Source: Leptospira ainlahdjerensis
GTDB taxonomy: Bacteria > Spirochaetota > Leptospiria > Leptospirales > Leptospiraceae
NCBI RefSeq assembly: GCF_016919175.1
Contig: NZ_JAFFPU010000030.1
Span: 62,001-126,000 of the forward strand
Reading direction: 5' to 3'
DNA: 64,000 bases
Shown here in pieces: positions 50,994-64,000 of this stretch (within the stretch, counting starts at the first letter, position 1; the number at the start of each line of letters is the position of its first letter). A program made the position numbers and the translations under genes. The notes under the pieces were generated by a model. That model did not search any database and had not been told where the DNA came from. It saw nothing but the letters and a program-made list of their open reading frames with translations.

Positions 50994-52097
50994 TTAAGAA
51001 TTCTTCTTTCTAAATTGAGAAGGGGTCATACCGACCTCCTTCTTAAAGACCGTGTTGAAGACCGAAAGCGAATTGAACCCGCTGTCGAATGCGATCTTGA
51101 TCACCGAACTTTCTTTTTCGGAGAGGAGGCGATCTTTTGCTTCTTGAATTCTAAATTGATTGATGTATGTGAAAAAACTCTTATTGAGGTGATTGTTTAA
51201 AAGTTCCGATAGTTGATGCGACTTGATATCGAGTTTTTTGGCGAGTTGATTGAGGGTGATTCCAACTTCGAGATAGACCTTGTCTTGATACATCAACGTT
51301 TCAAGACGTACAACAAGATCCTTTGGGTTTATGTTTTGAAGTGTGCTTTTTTGGTAGCTCATCTTTTGGAAAGTTTCCGAGATGGCATTGAACGTAATCG
51401 GGTAGATTTGACTGATCACAAACGCATAAAGAACGGTAAGAGTGAGAATGCCCAGAGCAGAAAAATAGAGCTGAACAAATACTGCGTTTAACGATAGTAA
51501 GGACCGAAAGTCGATCGAAAGATTGGTGATAACGCCGGCGAGCCCCACGCTTAGAATCAGGATAATATGTTTCGACCAGGGGTAATCGGAGATATTACCT
51601 TTGAACAATTGAACAAATTTTACCAGAATCACGAGCATGTAAACAAAGGTGATTATGGTCGAGATCCCGTAGAGGAGGTCGTATCTGCTTTCGAATTTTT
51701 CGTTCAGATCGTTCAAAGGAACGTTTCGCAAAATAAGAAAAACCGTATCGATGGTATAACCGATCAAAAACGAAACCGCCGGGATATAGTGCGGAAGCAG
51801 AATCCGCAGATTGACTTTTTCGTTCAAAAGTAGTAGGTTAAAATAGATAAAAAGGGAAGGCCCGATCAAAAAGATAAAAAAAATCTCGAAAGAAAAATAA
51901 TGAGAATAGGCGAGTCCAAATCCGTTTAAAAGAAGCAATCCCTTGGTCAAGAAAAAGCCCATAGAAACAAAAATCAAAAATAGGATGAAGTTTTTTAGGC
52001 TTCTTCCTTTTAAAATCTGAACCAACGCGAAGAAGAGCGACAGGATTCCGCCGAAACCGACACATTGATTGAATATAAAACCTATAAGCTCATTCAT
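50994..52097 (-). CDS. AraC-family regulator with multi-pass membrane N-terminus
   Basis: A 367-residue protein with about seven membrane segments in residues 1-230 (FGGILSLFFALVQILKG, ILFLIFVSMGFFLTKGLLLL and others) and a C-terminal AraC HTH (ITLNQLAKKLDIKSHQLSEL, LLNNHLNKSFFTYINQFRIQ and IKIAFDSGFNSLSVFNTVFK, ending MTPSQFRKKNS). It shares its architecture with 21432-22514 and 52325-53470. ATG 52097 is the start. Ligand and targets unknown. Confidence 0.88.
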   Translation of the reverse strand: MNELIGFIFNQCVGFGGILSLFFALVQILKGRSLKNFILFLIFVSMGFFLTKGLLLLNGFGLAYSHYFSFEIFFIFLIGPSLFIYFNLLLLNEKVNLRILLPHYIPAVSFLIGYTIDTVFLILRNVPLNDLNEKFESRYDLLYGISTIITFVYMLVILVKFVQLFKGNISDYPWSKHIILILSVGLAGVITNLSIDFRSLLSLNAVFVQLYFSALGILTLTVLYAFVISQIYPITFNAISETFQKMSYQKSTLQNINPKDLVVRLETLMYQDKVYLEVGITLNQLAKKLDIKSHQLSELLNNHLNKSFFTYINQFRIQEAKDRLLSEKESSVIKIAFDSGFNSLSVFNTVFKKEVGMTPSQFRKKNS

Positions 52098-52276
52098 TTG
52101 GAAATCAAGAAACGGGAAATGAATATGTTCTCAGCTTTTTGACTCCAAAAAAGAAATCTATCTCACAAAAACTTAAAACTAAGATTCGACAAAAATTACT
52201 CTCTACGGAAATTAATTTTTGACGAGGGATAATACTCTTTTCTTTTTTCTAAAGGATGTTACCCCTTGAGTTTAAA

Positions 52277-52291
52277 CCCTCTTACCGAGGG
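52277..52291 (-). terminator. Hairpin after AraC gene 52325-53470
   Basis: On the minus strand CCCTC (52291-52287), a 5-nt loop and GAGGG (52281-52277) form a stem followed by TTTAAAC. It lies 33 bp past the stop at 52325. A weak terminator candidate. Confidence 0.4.
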
Positions 52292-52324
52292 GATTGTATA
52301 AAAAAAGTTCTATCGAAAACTATA

Positions 52325-53470
52325 CTAACAAGAAATTGCGGATGATTTCTCCGCCTCTTCCGTAGACTGAAAAGATAACTGGATCTCTTTCCCGAGAAGT
52401 ATACTCTCTCTGTATCTGCTCGGACTCATCTTAACTAGATTCAAAAAAGCCCTTTGAAACGTTGAAACTGAATTGAATCCGACGGCCATCCCGATCGATA
52501 TCACCGATCTGGAAGGTTCTTCCATAAGTAGTTTCATCGCTTCCTTTACACGGTAAACGTTGACGAGTGTGTTGAAGTTCGTCTGAAGATGACCATTGAG
52601 AAACGCGGAAAGCTGGTGTGTGGACAATCCCATTTCTTCGGCGACCGAGGGAAGCCGGAGGTCTTCGTCTAAGAATATCTTTTCAATATCGAGAAGTTCG
52701 TAGAGTTTCTTTTCGATTTTCTCGGTATCCATATTCGTTAGATAATAATTTCCTGTGGACTGTGAAGTAGGCGGGCCGGAGGAGATCGAAATCGAAGGTA
52801 GCTTTTTGGATTCCATCTTTTGAAACGGAAACTGGATCAGGCTGTTAAAAAGAAAAATCGGAGAAACGATATAGACGATACCTCCGATTTTCATTGCGGG
52901 TCCTTGAAAGTTTCCGGGCAAAAATCGGTTCATCTTTTCCACGAGCATGAGGGTTATTAGAAAATAGATAAGCCTCAGTCCCCTTTTTGCGTAAAAGCTC
53001 TTTATAAAAAAATGAACATAGATGCAATAAAGGATAAGTATGGAAATGGAGGCCTCGCTAACCGATACAAAAAGATTGGGGAGGTTTTGATTTTCAGGAT
53101 GATTCCAAAAAGATAAAATTAGAATACTCGCGAAAAGAGCGATCGAACCGATACCTAATAATTCCTTTGTGAAGGAGATTTTTTTCTGGTTCGAAGTTCT
53201 ATTCTTTTCACCTAGATCGAAGGATTCTTTACAAATCGTGTAGATGATGATTGTTCCGGCGATCATAAAGAAAGAATACAGAAAATCTCCGATCAGACGG
53301 ATGGTTTTATCGAGAAGATAATTCTGAGTAGAAAAGATGAGTAAGTTAAAACCGATCAAGATAAGGATCAACGCCTGTTTTTGATGGAAGGACCTCCTTC
53401 TTTTGAAAAAATAAATCGAACCCAATGCGATGTATTGGATCGAACAAGCAAAGTAAAGATCGTAAGACAT
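52325..53470 (-). CDS. AraC-family regulator with multi-pass membrane N-terminus
   Basis: About 381 residues from ATG 53470 (a GTG at 53503 is an alternative). Residues 1-230 have about seven membrane segments (YFACSIQYIALGSIYFFKR, ALILILIGFNLLIFSTQNYL and others). The C-terminal HTH is LRLPSVAEEMGLSTHQLSAF with VISIGMAVGFNSVSTFQRAF and MSPSRYRESILLG. A paralogue of the gene at 50994 and the gene at 21432. It is adjacent to 50994-52097 on the same strand, so the two may share evolutionary origin. Confidence 0.88.
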   Translation of the reverse strand: MSYDLYFACSIQYIALGSIYFFKRRRSFHQKQALILILIGFNLLIFSTQNYLLDKTIRLIGDFLYSFFMIAGTIIIYTICKESFDLGEKNRTSNQKKISFTKELLGIGSIALFASILILSFWNHPENQNLPNLFVSVSEASISILILYCIYVHFFIKSFYAKRGLRLIYFLITLMLVEKMNRFLPGNFQGPAMKIGGIVYIVSPIFLFNSLIQFPFQKMESKKLPSISISSGPPTSQSTGNYYLTNMDTEKIEKKLYELLDIEKIFLDEDLRLPSVAEEMGLSTHQLSAFLNGHLQTNFNTLVNVYRVKEAMKLLMEEPSRSVISIGMAVGFNSVSTFQRAFLNLVKMSPSRYRESILLGKEIQLSFQSTEEAEKSSAISC

Positions 53471-53858
53471 GAACCAACCTACTAAAATTCTTTTTTGAAT
53501 CACTGCATTTTAGTTGAATCCAAGACTCCAAACCATTGATTTTATAAACTCGAAAGCTATTTTATAGAAATCTTTTCAAAAAAAAGTGGATTTCTTGGAG
53601 AACTATAACAAGCTCGATTAGACCTACGTTACCGGAGTCCGTAAGTAACAGTCCATATTGTTGCCATGTTTGAAGTCGAAGAATCTTTGCCCTCGCGTTC
53701 CTTTGCCTGTAACGCCGTTCTGATTTCTTTAAACCGCTGAATCTCAAGGTTCCGCTTGCGATCAAAGGAATCACCATCCTTCAAGGATCGACGAAGCGGA
53801 CTGGACTTTAGAAAGGATCAAAATCCAGGGAACTTAAATTCTAAAATGAAGGTAATCG
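53471..53858. other. Noncoding stretch before patatin gene
   Basis: I see no gene or clear repeat. The short minus-strand frame at 53562-53777 resembles no family. The GTG start of the next gene is preceded by AAGG. Confidence 0.4.
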
Positions 53859-56162
53859 GTGACTCGATCCAATATTAACGTTTCTGAAATCAAAAAACTT
53901 CTCAAATTATTCCAAGAATTTCGCTCTAAAACCTCATCCCACTTTCCCGCCTGGAAGGACGCGCGGGAAGAGGAAACGATCGGAAAACGACTTCGATCGA
54001 TCCGTTGGATCACCGAAACCGCCTCGCTTGGAATCGTTCCTGAAGGTTCGCTTTGTCTCGTTCTCACCGGAAAACTCGAAGAAACACTATTAAACACGGA
54101 AGAACACAACCTGATCCTTCGAGATCTGTTTCCCGGAGACTACTTTCTATTTCAACCCGATAAGGTGGTCTATTCGGGTATATCAGAAATTCTTTATATA
54201 ACTCCGGATGATTTGTCGAAACTCGAATCCAAACTTTCACCTTGGAAAAAGTGGATCGCAGAACTTAATCGGGAAAATCATCTCTTTCACGTCTCCAAAC
54301 TCAGGCCGTCCCGAAAGGAACTTTTGGATTTTTTATCCTCTGTCGAATTATTGTTTCACCTTGATAAAACGACATTGTCCAACTTAGAATCCCGGATGGA
54401 ATGGCTCGTAATTCCCGGAGGAGAAATCCTGCTCAAACAAGGGGAGACGGGGGACTCGATGTATATCCTCGTTTCCGGCCGGCTTTCTTGGACGGTGCAT
54501 TCTAAAAATCGGGACATCCTCGCGGAAGGAGAACTTGGAAAAGGGGATATTATCGGTGAAATGTCTCTCTTGAGCGGAGACAAACGATCTGCGACCGTGA
54601 TCTCTTCAAGAACGAGTCAGGTTGTAAGAATTTCAAGAGAGGACTTCCGTAAAAGTTTTGCGAATTCACCGGACGCACTCTTTCAGATCACCGGAACGAT
54701 CGCACATCGTCTCGGAGCGGAAAGACACAAAGCCTTTCAAAAAGCCAATTCAGTTCGAACGCTTTCCGTTTTTCCATTGGGCGCGGACAAAGAATCCTGT
54801 GAAAATTTTTATCGATCGCTTCAAAACGGACTCAAATCATTCGGGAAAACCCTGCTCGTGGATATGCAGACCTTTCATAAATCCGGAAACAAGTCTTCTT
54901 CAAAAACCTCCAAGAATTCGAAGACGTATCGGATTTCCGATTTGGTTCATTGGTTTTACGAATTGGAAAAATATTATGAAAAATTAATATTCAAAACGGA
55001 TCTCCATCATCCGGGTTGGAGGGAAACTTGTTTTCGTCAATCGGACCGGATTCTGATCCTAATCGATCCGGATCGAAGCCCGAGTCTTGATTTTGCTACA
55101 ACACAGAAGATGTTGCCGGAAGAAATTCAAAAAGAGATCGTCTTTCTGATCGATTCTAAATTTGAAAAATGGAAAAGGATAGAATCGATTCTCCAGGATT
55201 TTCCTGGAATTTCCCATTCGATCGTTCGTCGCGACGTTCCCGCTGACTTCGGAAGGCTTTCACGAAAACTTACTGGAAATAGCATCGGTGTCGCTCTTGC
55301 CGGAGGCGGGGCAAAGGGATTTGCTCATCTTGGTCTTCTGAAGTGTTTTGAGGAAAACGATATTCCTGTAGATATGATATCGGGTACGAGTGCCGGCGCG
55401 ATCATGGGCGGGCTTTTTGCGATGGGTCTTAGTTCTTCGGACATTCTTCCCCTCATCCGAGATTTTTGGTTGGATAGAAATATACTCGGAGACTTTACGT
55501 TTCCTTTTGTTTCTCTCGTAAGAGGAAAACGTTATTCGAATGCGATTCACGAATTTTTTAAGGATCGAAGCATCGAAACTCTTCCGATTCCGTTTTATGC
55601 GATCGCTTGTAATCTCACGAGAGCTGAGAGAAAAGTTTTTGACAAAGGGCCGCTCTGGAAGGCGGTTCGATCCAGCACATCGATTCCCGGAATATTTCCC
55701 CCGTTTTCCGATAACGGAGAACTGTTTGTGGACGGAGGATTGCTCGACAATCTTCCTGGCTCCATTCTGAAAGATAAGGGCGCGGGTCTTCTTATCTCGG
55801 TGGATCTCGGAGGCGGAGGGCAGATCGATAAGGATTTTGCCTATCAGGATCTTTTGAGTCCTCAGTATTTGGGCGAAGCTCCTTCTTTTTTGAGAATTTT
55901 TCTGCATCATCTTACGAGACAAAGTTTGAAAAGTAAATATCCGGGTCTCGGGGAGATTATGATGCGGTCACTGATGCTTTCGAGTAAGAATACTCTCAAT
56001 CGTACGAGAGATAAATCGGATCTTTACATAGAACTCCCGGTCGGAGGTTACTCCACCTTTGATTGGGATCAGTTTCAGAAGTTATTCGATATCGGCTATG
56101 AAACCGGAAGAAAGAAGGTCCATCTCTGGAAAAACGAGATTAAAAAGAAACAAAATTCTTAA
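53859..56162 (+). CDS. Patatin-like phospholipase with cyclic-nucleotide-binding domains (NTE-like)
   Basis: A 767-residue cytosolic or membrane-associated hydrolase. A clear cNMP-binding domain spans about residues 165-290 (LLKQGETGDSMYILVSGRLS, GDIIGEMSLLSGDKRSATVI); an N-terminal region of similar length may be a second, degenerate one. The patatin domain begins near residue 470: AGGGAKGFAHLGLLK (oxyanion hole), GTSAG with Ser511 and DGG with Asp625 (FVDGGLLDNLPGS). The Ser-Asp dyad implies lysophospholipase/phospholipase activity. The architecture resembles neuropathy-target-esterase proteins. GTG 53859 starts a row of six same-strand genes that includes signalling proteins. Confidence 0.9.
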   Translation: MTRSNINVSEIKKLLKLFQEFRSKTSSHFPAWKDAREEETIGKRLRSIRWITETASLGIVPEGSLCLVLTGKLEETLLNTEEHNLILRDLFPGDYFLFQPDKVVYSGISEILYITPDDLSKLESKLSPWKKWIAELNRENHLFHVSKLRPSRKELLDFLSSVELLFHLDKTTLSNLESRMEWLVIPGGEILLKQGETGDSMYILVSGRLSWTVHSKNRDILAEGELGKGDIIGEMSLLSGDKRSATVISSRTSQVVRISREDFRKSFANSPDALFQITGTIAHRLGAERHKAFQKANSVRTLSVFPLGADKESCENFYRSLQNGLKSFGKTLLVDMQTFHKSGNKSSSKTSKNSKTYRISDLVHWFYELEKYYEKLIFKTDLHHPGWRETCFRQSDRILILIDPDRSPSLDFATTQKMLPEEIQKEIVFLIDSKFEKWKRIESILQDFPGISHSIVRRDVPADFGRLSRKLTGNSIGVALAGGGAKGFAHLGLLKCFEENDIPVDMISGTSAGAIMGGLFAMGLSSSDILPLIRDFWLDRNILGDFTFPFVSLVRGKRYSNAIHEFFKDRSIETLPIPFYAIACNLTRAERKVFDKGPLWKAVRSSTSIPGIFPPFSDNGELFVDGGLLDNLPGSILKDKGAGLLISVDLGGGGQIDKDFAYQDLLSPQYLGEAPSFLRIFLHHLTRQSLKSKYPGLGEIMMRSLMLSSKNTLNRTRDKSDLYIELPVGGYSTFDWDQFQKLFDIGYETGRKKVHLWKNEIKKKQNS

Positions 56163-56227
56163 TTACGATTTTTTAATTGAAATTTCCCGAGTGGAGAAGT
56201 TAGAATTGTCCTTCTTTAGAAGCGGAC

Positions 56228-58906
<2,679 letters not shown>

Positions 58907-58911
58907 ATCGT

Positions 58912-59373
58912 ATGAAACCGGAAACAAAAAATAAAAGTTCCATTCACATTCTTGTCGCCGAAGACGATCCGGATGATCGGCTTTTGATGACCGAAGGATT
59001 TCGCGAGAACAACCTGGCTAATCCGCTTCACTTTGTGAAGGACGGAGAGGAACTTTTCGATTTTTTAAAGAATCAAGGAGAATATTCTGATATTCGAAAG
59101 TATCCTCGTCCAGGATTTATTCTTCTCGATCTCAATATGCCTAAAATGGACGGAAGAGAAGTGCTGAGAGCGATAAAGGCGATGCCGGAGTTTAAAAAAA
59201 TTCCGGTAATCGTTCTCACGACTTCCAGGGAAGAAGAGGATATGTTGCAGACATACGATCTCGGAGCCAATTCGTTTATACGAAAACCCGTGGACTTCAA
59301 CGCTTTTATGGAAACGATCCGAACTCTCGGAGAATACTGGTTGGAAATCGTGGAGCTTCCCATTGTCAGTTGA
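58912..59373 (+). CDS. Rcp1-like single-domain response regulator
   Basis: A 153-residue stand-alone REC domain: acidic residues in LVAEDDPDDRLL, phospho-acceptor Asp73 in ILLDLNMPKMDGREVL, Thr in IVLTTS and Lys in SFIRKPVDF. With the FIASHDLQEPLRK kinase just upstream it forms a likely cognate pair, as in cyanobacterial phytochrome systems. It has no output domain, so it probably relays phosphate to another protein; the REC-HK encoded next is a candidate. It overlaps that gene by 11 bp. Confidence 0.92.
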   Translation: MKPETKNKSSIHILVAEDDPDDRLLMTEGFRENNLANPLHFVKDGEELFDFLKNQGEYSDIRKYPRPGFILLDLNMPKMDGREVLRAIKAMPEFKKIPVIVLTTSREEEDMLQTYDLGANSFIRKPVDFNAFMETIRTLGEYWLEIVELPIVS

Positions 59374-60907
59374 TCGTATCCCCGAAGAGATTTCGATTTT
59401 TCTCGTCGAAGACGACGAAGAAGACGCAATTCTTTTTAGGGAATATCTTAGCGAGATTCCCTTTCCGAAGTTCGTATTACAACGTTACAAGGACGGACCG
59501 AGCGCACTCGACGCACTTCGATCCTCCGGACCGGTAAAAAATCAAATCTATGTTTTGGATCATTTTTTGGGCTCTCAGAATGGAATCGATTTGTTAAACG
59601 ACATTCGTTCCGTTATCGACGGACCCGTCTCCGCGATTTTGGTTTCGGGACTTTCCAAAGAGGAGCTCGAAATCTTGGCAAAAAAATCCGGATTTGCGGG
59701 TTATCTTGAAAAACGAAATCTTGCCGCGGGTTCTCTTTCCGAAGAATTCTTAAATATTCTATTCCGAACTCAAAGAAAGGACATTTCTCCTGAAAGAAAA
59801 GTTTCGGAAGAAAATGCTCGTGTGGCAAGAATGGAAACGATCGCTCAATTCGGCGGAGGTATCGCACACGATTTTAATAATATTCTAAATATCATCATCG
59901 CTAATTTGGATCTTTTGGAGATACAGTGTAAGGAACAGCCGGAGATTATCAATCGGATTCGATCCGCGCAAAACGCCGTGATGAGGGCCGCGGACGTAAA
60001 TAAGAAACTTCTAAACTTCTCGAGGAAACAATCTCTTCGTCAGGAACTTACGGACCCTAACGAATTGATTCGGGAATTTTTAAAAAAATCTCAGGAATTG
60101 TTTCCGACAAGGATACGAGTTACGTTCGATCCCGAAGAGCGCGGAGATCGTTGTTTGATCGATTCTTCAGAATTTGCGAGCAGCCTTACTCAACTTTTTC
60201 AGAACGCGATCGAAGCCAACGAGGATAAGGAAGGTGAAATTTTGGTGGAAACGATTCGGGTCGTTTCCAATTTTCAAAAGGGGATTCCCGGTTTGGAGGA
60301 TGGAAATTTTTTTTTACTGAAGATCACGGATACCGGAATCGGAATCCAGGCGGAGAATTGGGAGAAGATCTTCGATCCCTTTTACTCCACAAAACCGAAA
60401 GGGAAGAGTTCCGGTCTTGGGCTTTCTATGGTCTACGGTTTTGTAAAACGAAGTAAGGGACACATTTTTTTTCAATCCAATCCCGGTATCGGAACCGAAT
60501 TCTATCTCTATTTTCCGATCTTAGAATTAAAATCCGATCGCTTGATCCCGGGAAATGCCAAAAAACAATCTCGTGAAATATTTTATTTCCATACGGAAGG
60601 CCCGTTTGCGGATTGGATTATTTATTTTCTCAGAAGTTTGGGTTACGCTGTTCATAAGGTTCCCGATCTTAAAGATTTGGGAACGAACCCCGAATTTTTG
60701 AAAAAGGACTCGTGTTTAATTTCCGAAACATGGAAACCTGGCTTTGCACAATGGTTTGAGTTTGCCATAACCGCAAAGAGAGACCGTTCTCAGATAGAAA
60801 TTTATTATTTTTCATCACAAGATTGGCCGAATAACTTTGAAAATTCTTTCCAATTCCGCTGGCCGATTACCCGAAAATCTCTTGAGAATCATTTCGCCAA
60901 ATTGTAA
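59363..60907 (+). CDS. REC-histidine kinase hybrid (REC at N-terminus)
   Basis: A 514-residue soluble protein. N-terminal REC domain: EDDEEDAILF and Asp66 in VLDHFLGSQNGIDLL, AILVSG and LEKRN. Then a HisKA domain with His169 in AQFGGGIAHDFNNILNIIIA, and an HATPase domain: QNAIEANEDKEGEIL, TDTGIG and SGLGLSMVYGFVKRS. The C-terminal 130 residues (from about 385) are not recognised. Start is TTG 59363 inside the previous gene. A kinase downstream of a REC domain suggests that phosphorylation tunes its activity. Confidence 0.87.
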   Translation: MSVDRIPEEISIFLVEDDEEDAILFREYLSEIPFPKFVLQRYKDGPSALDALRSSGPVKNQIYVLDHFLGSQNGIDLLNDIRSVIDGPVSAILVSGLSKEELEILAKKSGFAGYLEKRNLAAGSLSEEFLNILFRTQRKDISPERKVSEENARVARMETIAQFGGGIAHDFNNILNIIIANLDLLEIQCKEQPEIINRIRSAQNAVMRAADVNKKLLNFSRKQSLRQELTDPNELIREFLKKSQELFPTRIRVTFDPEERGDRCLIDSSEFASSLTQLFQNAIEANEDKEGEILVETIRVVSNFQKGIPGLEDGNFFLLKITDTGIGIQAENWEKIFDPFYSTKPKGKSSGLGLSMVYGFVKRSKGHIFFQSNPGIGTEFYLYFPILELKSDRLIPGNAKKQSREIFYFHTEGPFADWIIYFLRSLGYAVHKVPDLKDLGTNPEFLKKDSCLISETWKPGFAQWFEFAITAKRDRSQIEIYYFSSQDWPNNFENSFQFRWPITRKSLENHFAKL

Positions 60908-60918
60908 ATTAGACATTC

Positions 60919-62133
<1,215 letters not shown>

Positions 62134-62182
62134 AACGTTTTCTAGTTTACTGTAAAGGGTAGAATCGGATTCTTCCGGAAGT

Positions 62183-62959
62183 ATGAAAAATCTTCTTCAG
62201 GATCCGGACTTCCCGATTTTGATCCGCGCTTATCGCGCTTCTCTTATTCAAAGATATTCTCCGTCCAACCTTGAACGTTATTCCGACCTCGTAAAAATTC
62301 CAAGACCCGTCATCGATACTTTGCTCCAATACTTTCTGCAATTGCTCTATCCTGAATTTGAAGGAAGGGTTTTGCTTGACGGAGCGTTTCATTCTCTTTC
62401 CGGTTTTGTTCAGAGCCCTTCAAAAGTTTTCGGTCTTATCGGTTCTTTAGGCGCCGCCGCGTTTCATTTCGGAAGACATCTTGGGGCTGCGTTTAAGACG
62501 GGTTTTGCGGCTTTGAATTCTTATCTTACCGCAAGACATTTTGAAACCCTGATGTTCGAGTTCACAAAAGAAGAATTAAAAAAGGGAAACGATCCGGAAG
62601 ATCCTGCTGTTTTTGATAAAATCATCGCGCAAGTTCCTAAAAAAGAAGCCGATCAATTTCGAGACGATATCGTAAGATTGTTTGCGACCCTTTCCAACAG
62701 GGAACTTTTGCAAAAGATCGTTACCATGATGAAGGCGATCGTTTCCAAGATGGAGCACAAAACGAAAACTTACACAAAGGAAGAAGTGGAAGGAATTCGT
62801 CTCGGCCTTTCTATTTTGGAAAAAGGGGAGGAACTTTTTTTGAGCCTTTCGGACGAAGAAATGAAGATGATCTTAAAGGCAATTGAAACCATTGAAACCG
62901 ACTTTTTTGAAGACGCTCTTCGAAGAAACGGGAAGTTGGAAGCCAAAGAAAAGTTTTAG
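62183..62959 (+). CDS. Unknown helical protein in signalling cluster
   Basis: A 258-residue protein, not recognised. Most of it looks helical; a Gly/Ala/Phe segment near residues 80-115 (VFGLIGSLGAAAFHFGRHLG) might contact membrane. The C-terminal part is rich in Lys and Glu. It starts 49 bp after the REC-EAL gene on the same strand and is the last of the run, so it may be a target or accessory of that system. No domain can be named. Confidence 0.6.
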   Translation: MKNLLQDPDFPILIRAYRASLIQRYSPSNLERYSDLVKIPRPVIDTLLQYFLQLLYPEFEGRVLLDGAFHSLSGFVQSPSKVFGLIGSLGAAAFHFGRHLGAAFKTGFAALNSYLTARHFETLMFEFTKEELKKGNDPEDPAVFDKIIAQVPKKEADQFRDDIVRLFATLSNRELLQKIVTMMKAIVSKMEHKTKTYTKEEVEGIRLGLSILEKGEELFLSLSDEEMKMILKAIETIETDFFEDALRRNGKLEAKEKF

Positions 62960-63260
62960 CGGCTTAAAACAGAATTTTATAAAAATAGAATATATCTTCT
63001 TTTTCGACTTGGGTCTTTTTAAGAAGGATTTAGAATCGACTTCAAGTCTTGTCTAACTTCGTAAAACTTCTTTATCGATTTGTCTCGTTTTTTGAGACGT
63101 TCTGAAATCCGGATTCTTCTTTTTAATCCTTGCGGACGTAGGTTCAGTTTTCGTTCGTTTTGAGAGGATTTATTGCTCTCTGTTTTTTTCTTTTCCGAAA
63201 ATGCCTTGCGGGTTGTTTTCAAAGAGGTTAGAATGTGGACGATATAGGGGGAAATTGTTT
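62960..63260. other. Noncoding stretch before DoxX-like gene
   Basis: No gene supported. The only structure is GTCTC (63082-63086) with GAGAC (63094-63098) around a T-rich loop. An open minus-strand frame at 63019-63222 is Lys/Arg-rich and unlike a protein family. Confidence 0.4.
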
Positions 63261-63650
63261 ATGAAAAAGATATTGGATTGGACGGTAAGAATCGTTGCCG
63301 TCGTGATTTTAATTCCCGCCTTTTACTTTAAGCTTTCGGGTGCGGATCGGTCGATTGCAACCTTCTCCGCTTTAGACGCGGAACCTTTCGGACGTTATGC
63401 GGTAGGTTTTGCGGAATTGGCGGTTGTGTTGCTTCTACTCATTCCACAAACGAGTTGGCTCGGTGCGATGATCGGTTCCGTGATTATGATCGGAGCGATT
63501 GGTTCTCATATTTCCGTGTTGGGTTTTCAAGACAGCGCCGGCGTTTCGTTTGTTTTAGCTACGATCGTTCTCGCTTGTAGCCTTGCGGAAATTTACGCGA
63601 GTAAGGAACGTAATCCGATTTTCACAAAAATTTTCGCCGGTCAGGATTGA
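63261..63650 (+). CDS. DoxX-like membrane protein
   Basis: About 129 residues with four predicted membrane segments ([75 protein letters not shown]). The layout and the [12 protein letters not shown] loop resemble the DoxX-like/DUF family of small quinone-associated or uncharacterised membrane proteins. ATG 63261 has GGGGGA 7-12 bp upstream. It is not clearly tied to the signalling cluster. Confidence 0.68.
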   Translation: MKKILDWTVRIVAVVILIPAFYFKLSGADRSIATFSALDAEPFGRYAVGFAELAVVLLLLIPQTSWLGAMIGSVIMIGAIGSHISVLGFQDSAGVSFVLATIVLACSLAEIYASKERNPIFTKIFAGQD

Positions 63651-63713
63651 AATTTAGGATTTAGAAAGAGATTTTTTAAATTCTTCAACCTGGATCGTTG
63701 GAATGTCTTTTTG

Positions 63714-63894
63714 AAAAGTGTGAGTTCCTACTTTTCAAATCTAAAGATGCGATTTACCTTTTTGTGACTTATGGAAGATTTCTTTGAGGAGTTCCCACGA
63801 AACTTCGTCGTAAAAAGGAACGTATGAAACTGCCGGTTTGCTTTTGGAAGTAGGAACTCTTCCGGAAAGGAAAAAGTGTGAGTTCCTACTTTTC
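63714..63894. repeat. Paired 23-bp hairpin repeats with GTTCCTAC core
   Basis: A 23-bp sequence starting AAAAGTGTGAGTTCCTAC occurs exactly at 63714-63736 and 63872-63894. With the preceding base in the first copy, GAAAAGT and ACTTTTC form a 7-bp stem around the core. A reversed core, GTAGGAACTC, lies at 63850-63859. The rest of 63651-64000 contains no gene that I can support. Confidence 0.7.
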
Positions 63895-64000
63895 TTCTCC
63901 ACGACAAGACTCACTTTGGCTCGCGGTAGGGATCGAAGCGGGGTCAAGAAATTGATCTTTCCCTAAAACTTCGATCTTCGATAAAATTCTCAATTTCTTG

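Noticed and set aside
53562..53777. 71-residue minus-strand open frame
   Set aside because: No resemblance to a family and no clear start signal.
55260..55922. 220-residue minus-strand open frame
   Set aside because: Antisense to the patatin catalytic domain.

Overview
The window looks like chromosomal DNA of a pathogenic-clade Leptospira (a spirochaete). This is inferred from protein families and style, not from a database search. Supporting signs are a spirochaete-type flagellar hook cluster (fliK-flgD-flgE), many lipoproteins with loose spirochaetal lipoboxes (FQFC, FFQC, VVNC, FVSC, LSNC), three AraC regulators with multi-pass membrane N-termini, frequent TTG starts, DUF1566 surface proteins, and a RuvB, RlmN and CarB that read like Leptospira proteins. 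Base composition is moderate (low-to-mid 40s % GC by eye). Genes are on both strands in short operons separated by repeat-rich noncoding stretches.

Layout. 0-0.5 kb: a hairpin-rich noncoding block and tRNA-Arg(CCG). 0.6-6.5 kb: small secreted protein, tmk, a broken HtrA paralogue, then htrA-ruvB-(TonB-like)-(membrane protein) as a tight operon. 6.5-9.0 kb (minus strand): a LuxR-type response regulator followed by a 7TMR-DISM-like histidine kinase. 9.2-12.2 kb: two envelope proteins, a zinc-ribbon protein, a secreted repeat-like protein and rsmD. 12.3-12.6 kb: degenerate copies of a dispersed repeat. 12.9-18.5 kb: membrane sulfatase/phosphotransferase and carB. 19-25 kb: lipoproteins, a beta-lactamase-fold hydrolase, a membrane AraC regulator, a redoxin and an unknown protein. 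25.4-29.1 kb: fliK-flgD-flgE. 29.4-31.4 kb: GAF/HD-GYP protein. 31.4-36.5 kb: two tandem-repeat arrays and a 239-bp MITE-like element around murD, a STAS protein, trpC and a small membrane protein. 36.5-40.5 kb: rlmN, a Cys-rich lipoprotein, a GT39-like glycosyltransferase and a membrane protein. 40.7-43.5 kb: a badly decayed SNF2 helicase. 44-47.5 kb: divergent SDR/AraC pair and an EAL protein. 48-53.5 kb: paired DUF1566 proteins and two more membrane AraC regulators. 53.9-63 kb: a signalling cluster (cNMP-binding patatin, PAS/GAF histidine kinase, single-domain REC, REC-kinase, REC-EAL, unknown protein), then a DoxX-like protein and more repeats.

The most notable points are: (i) two arrays of a roughly 98-bp-period repeat sharing the 16-bp core AAGTTCGYCTAAACGC; (ii) a MITE-like element with perfect 14-bp terminal inverted repeats and degenerate relatives about 22 kb away; (iii) a cysteine-free FlgE in which Ser stands where the lysinoalanine-forming Cys sits in other spirochaetes; (iv) the 53.9-63.0 kb cluster, which could couple a phosphorelay and c-di-GMP turnover to a membrane lipase; and (v) an HD-GYP domain carrying a large insertion. 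c-di-GMP enzymes are well represented: one HD-GYP and two EAL proteins whose signature is ETL or ESL.
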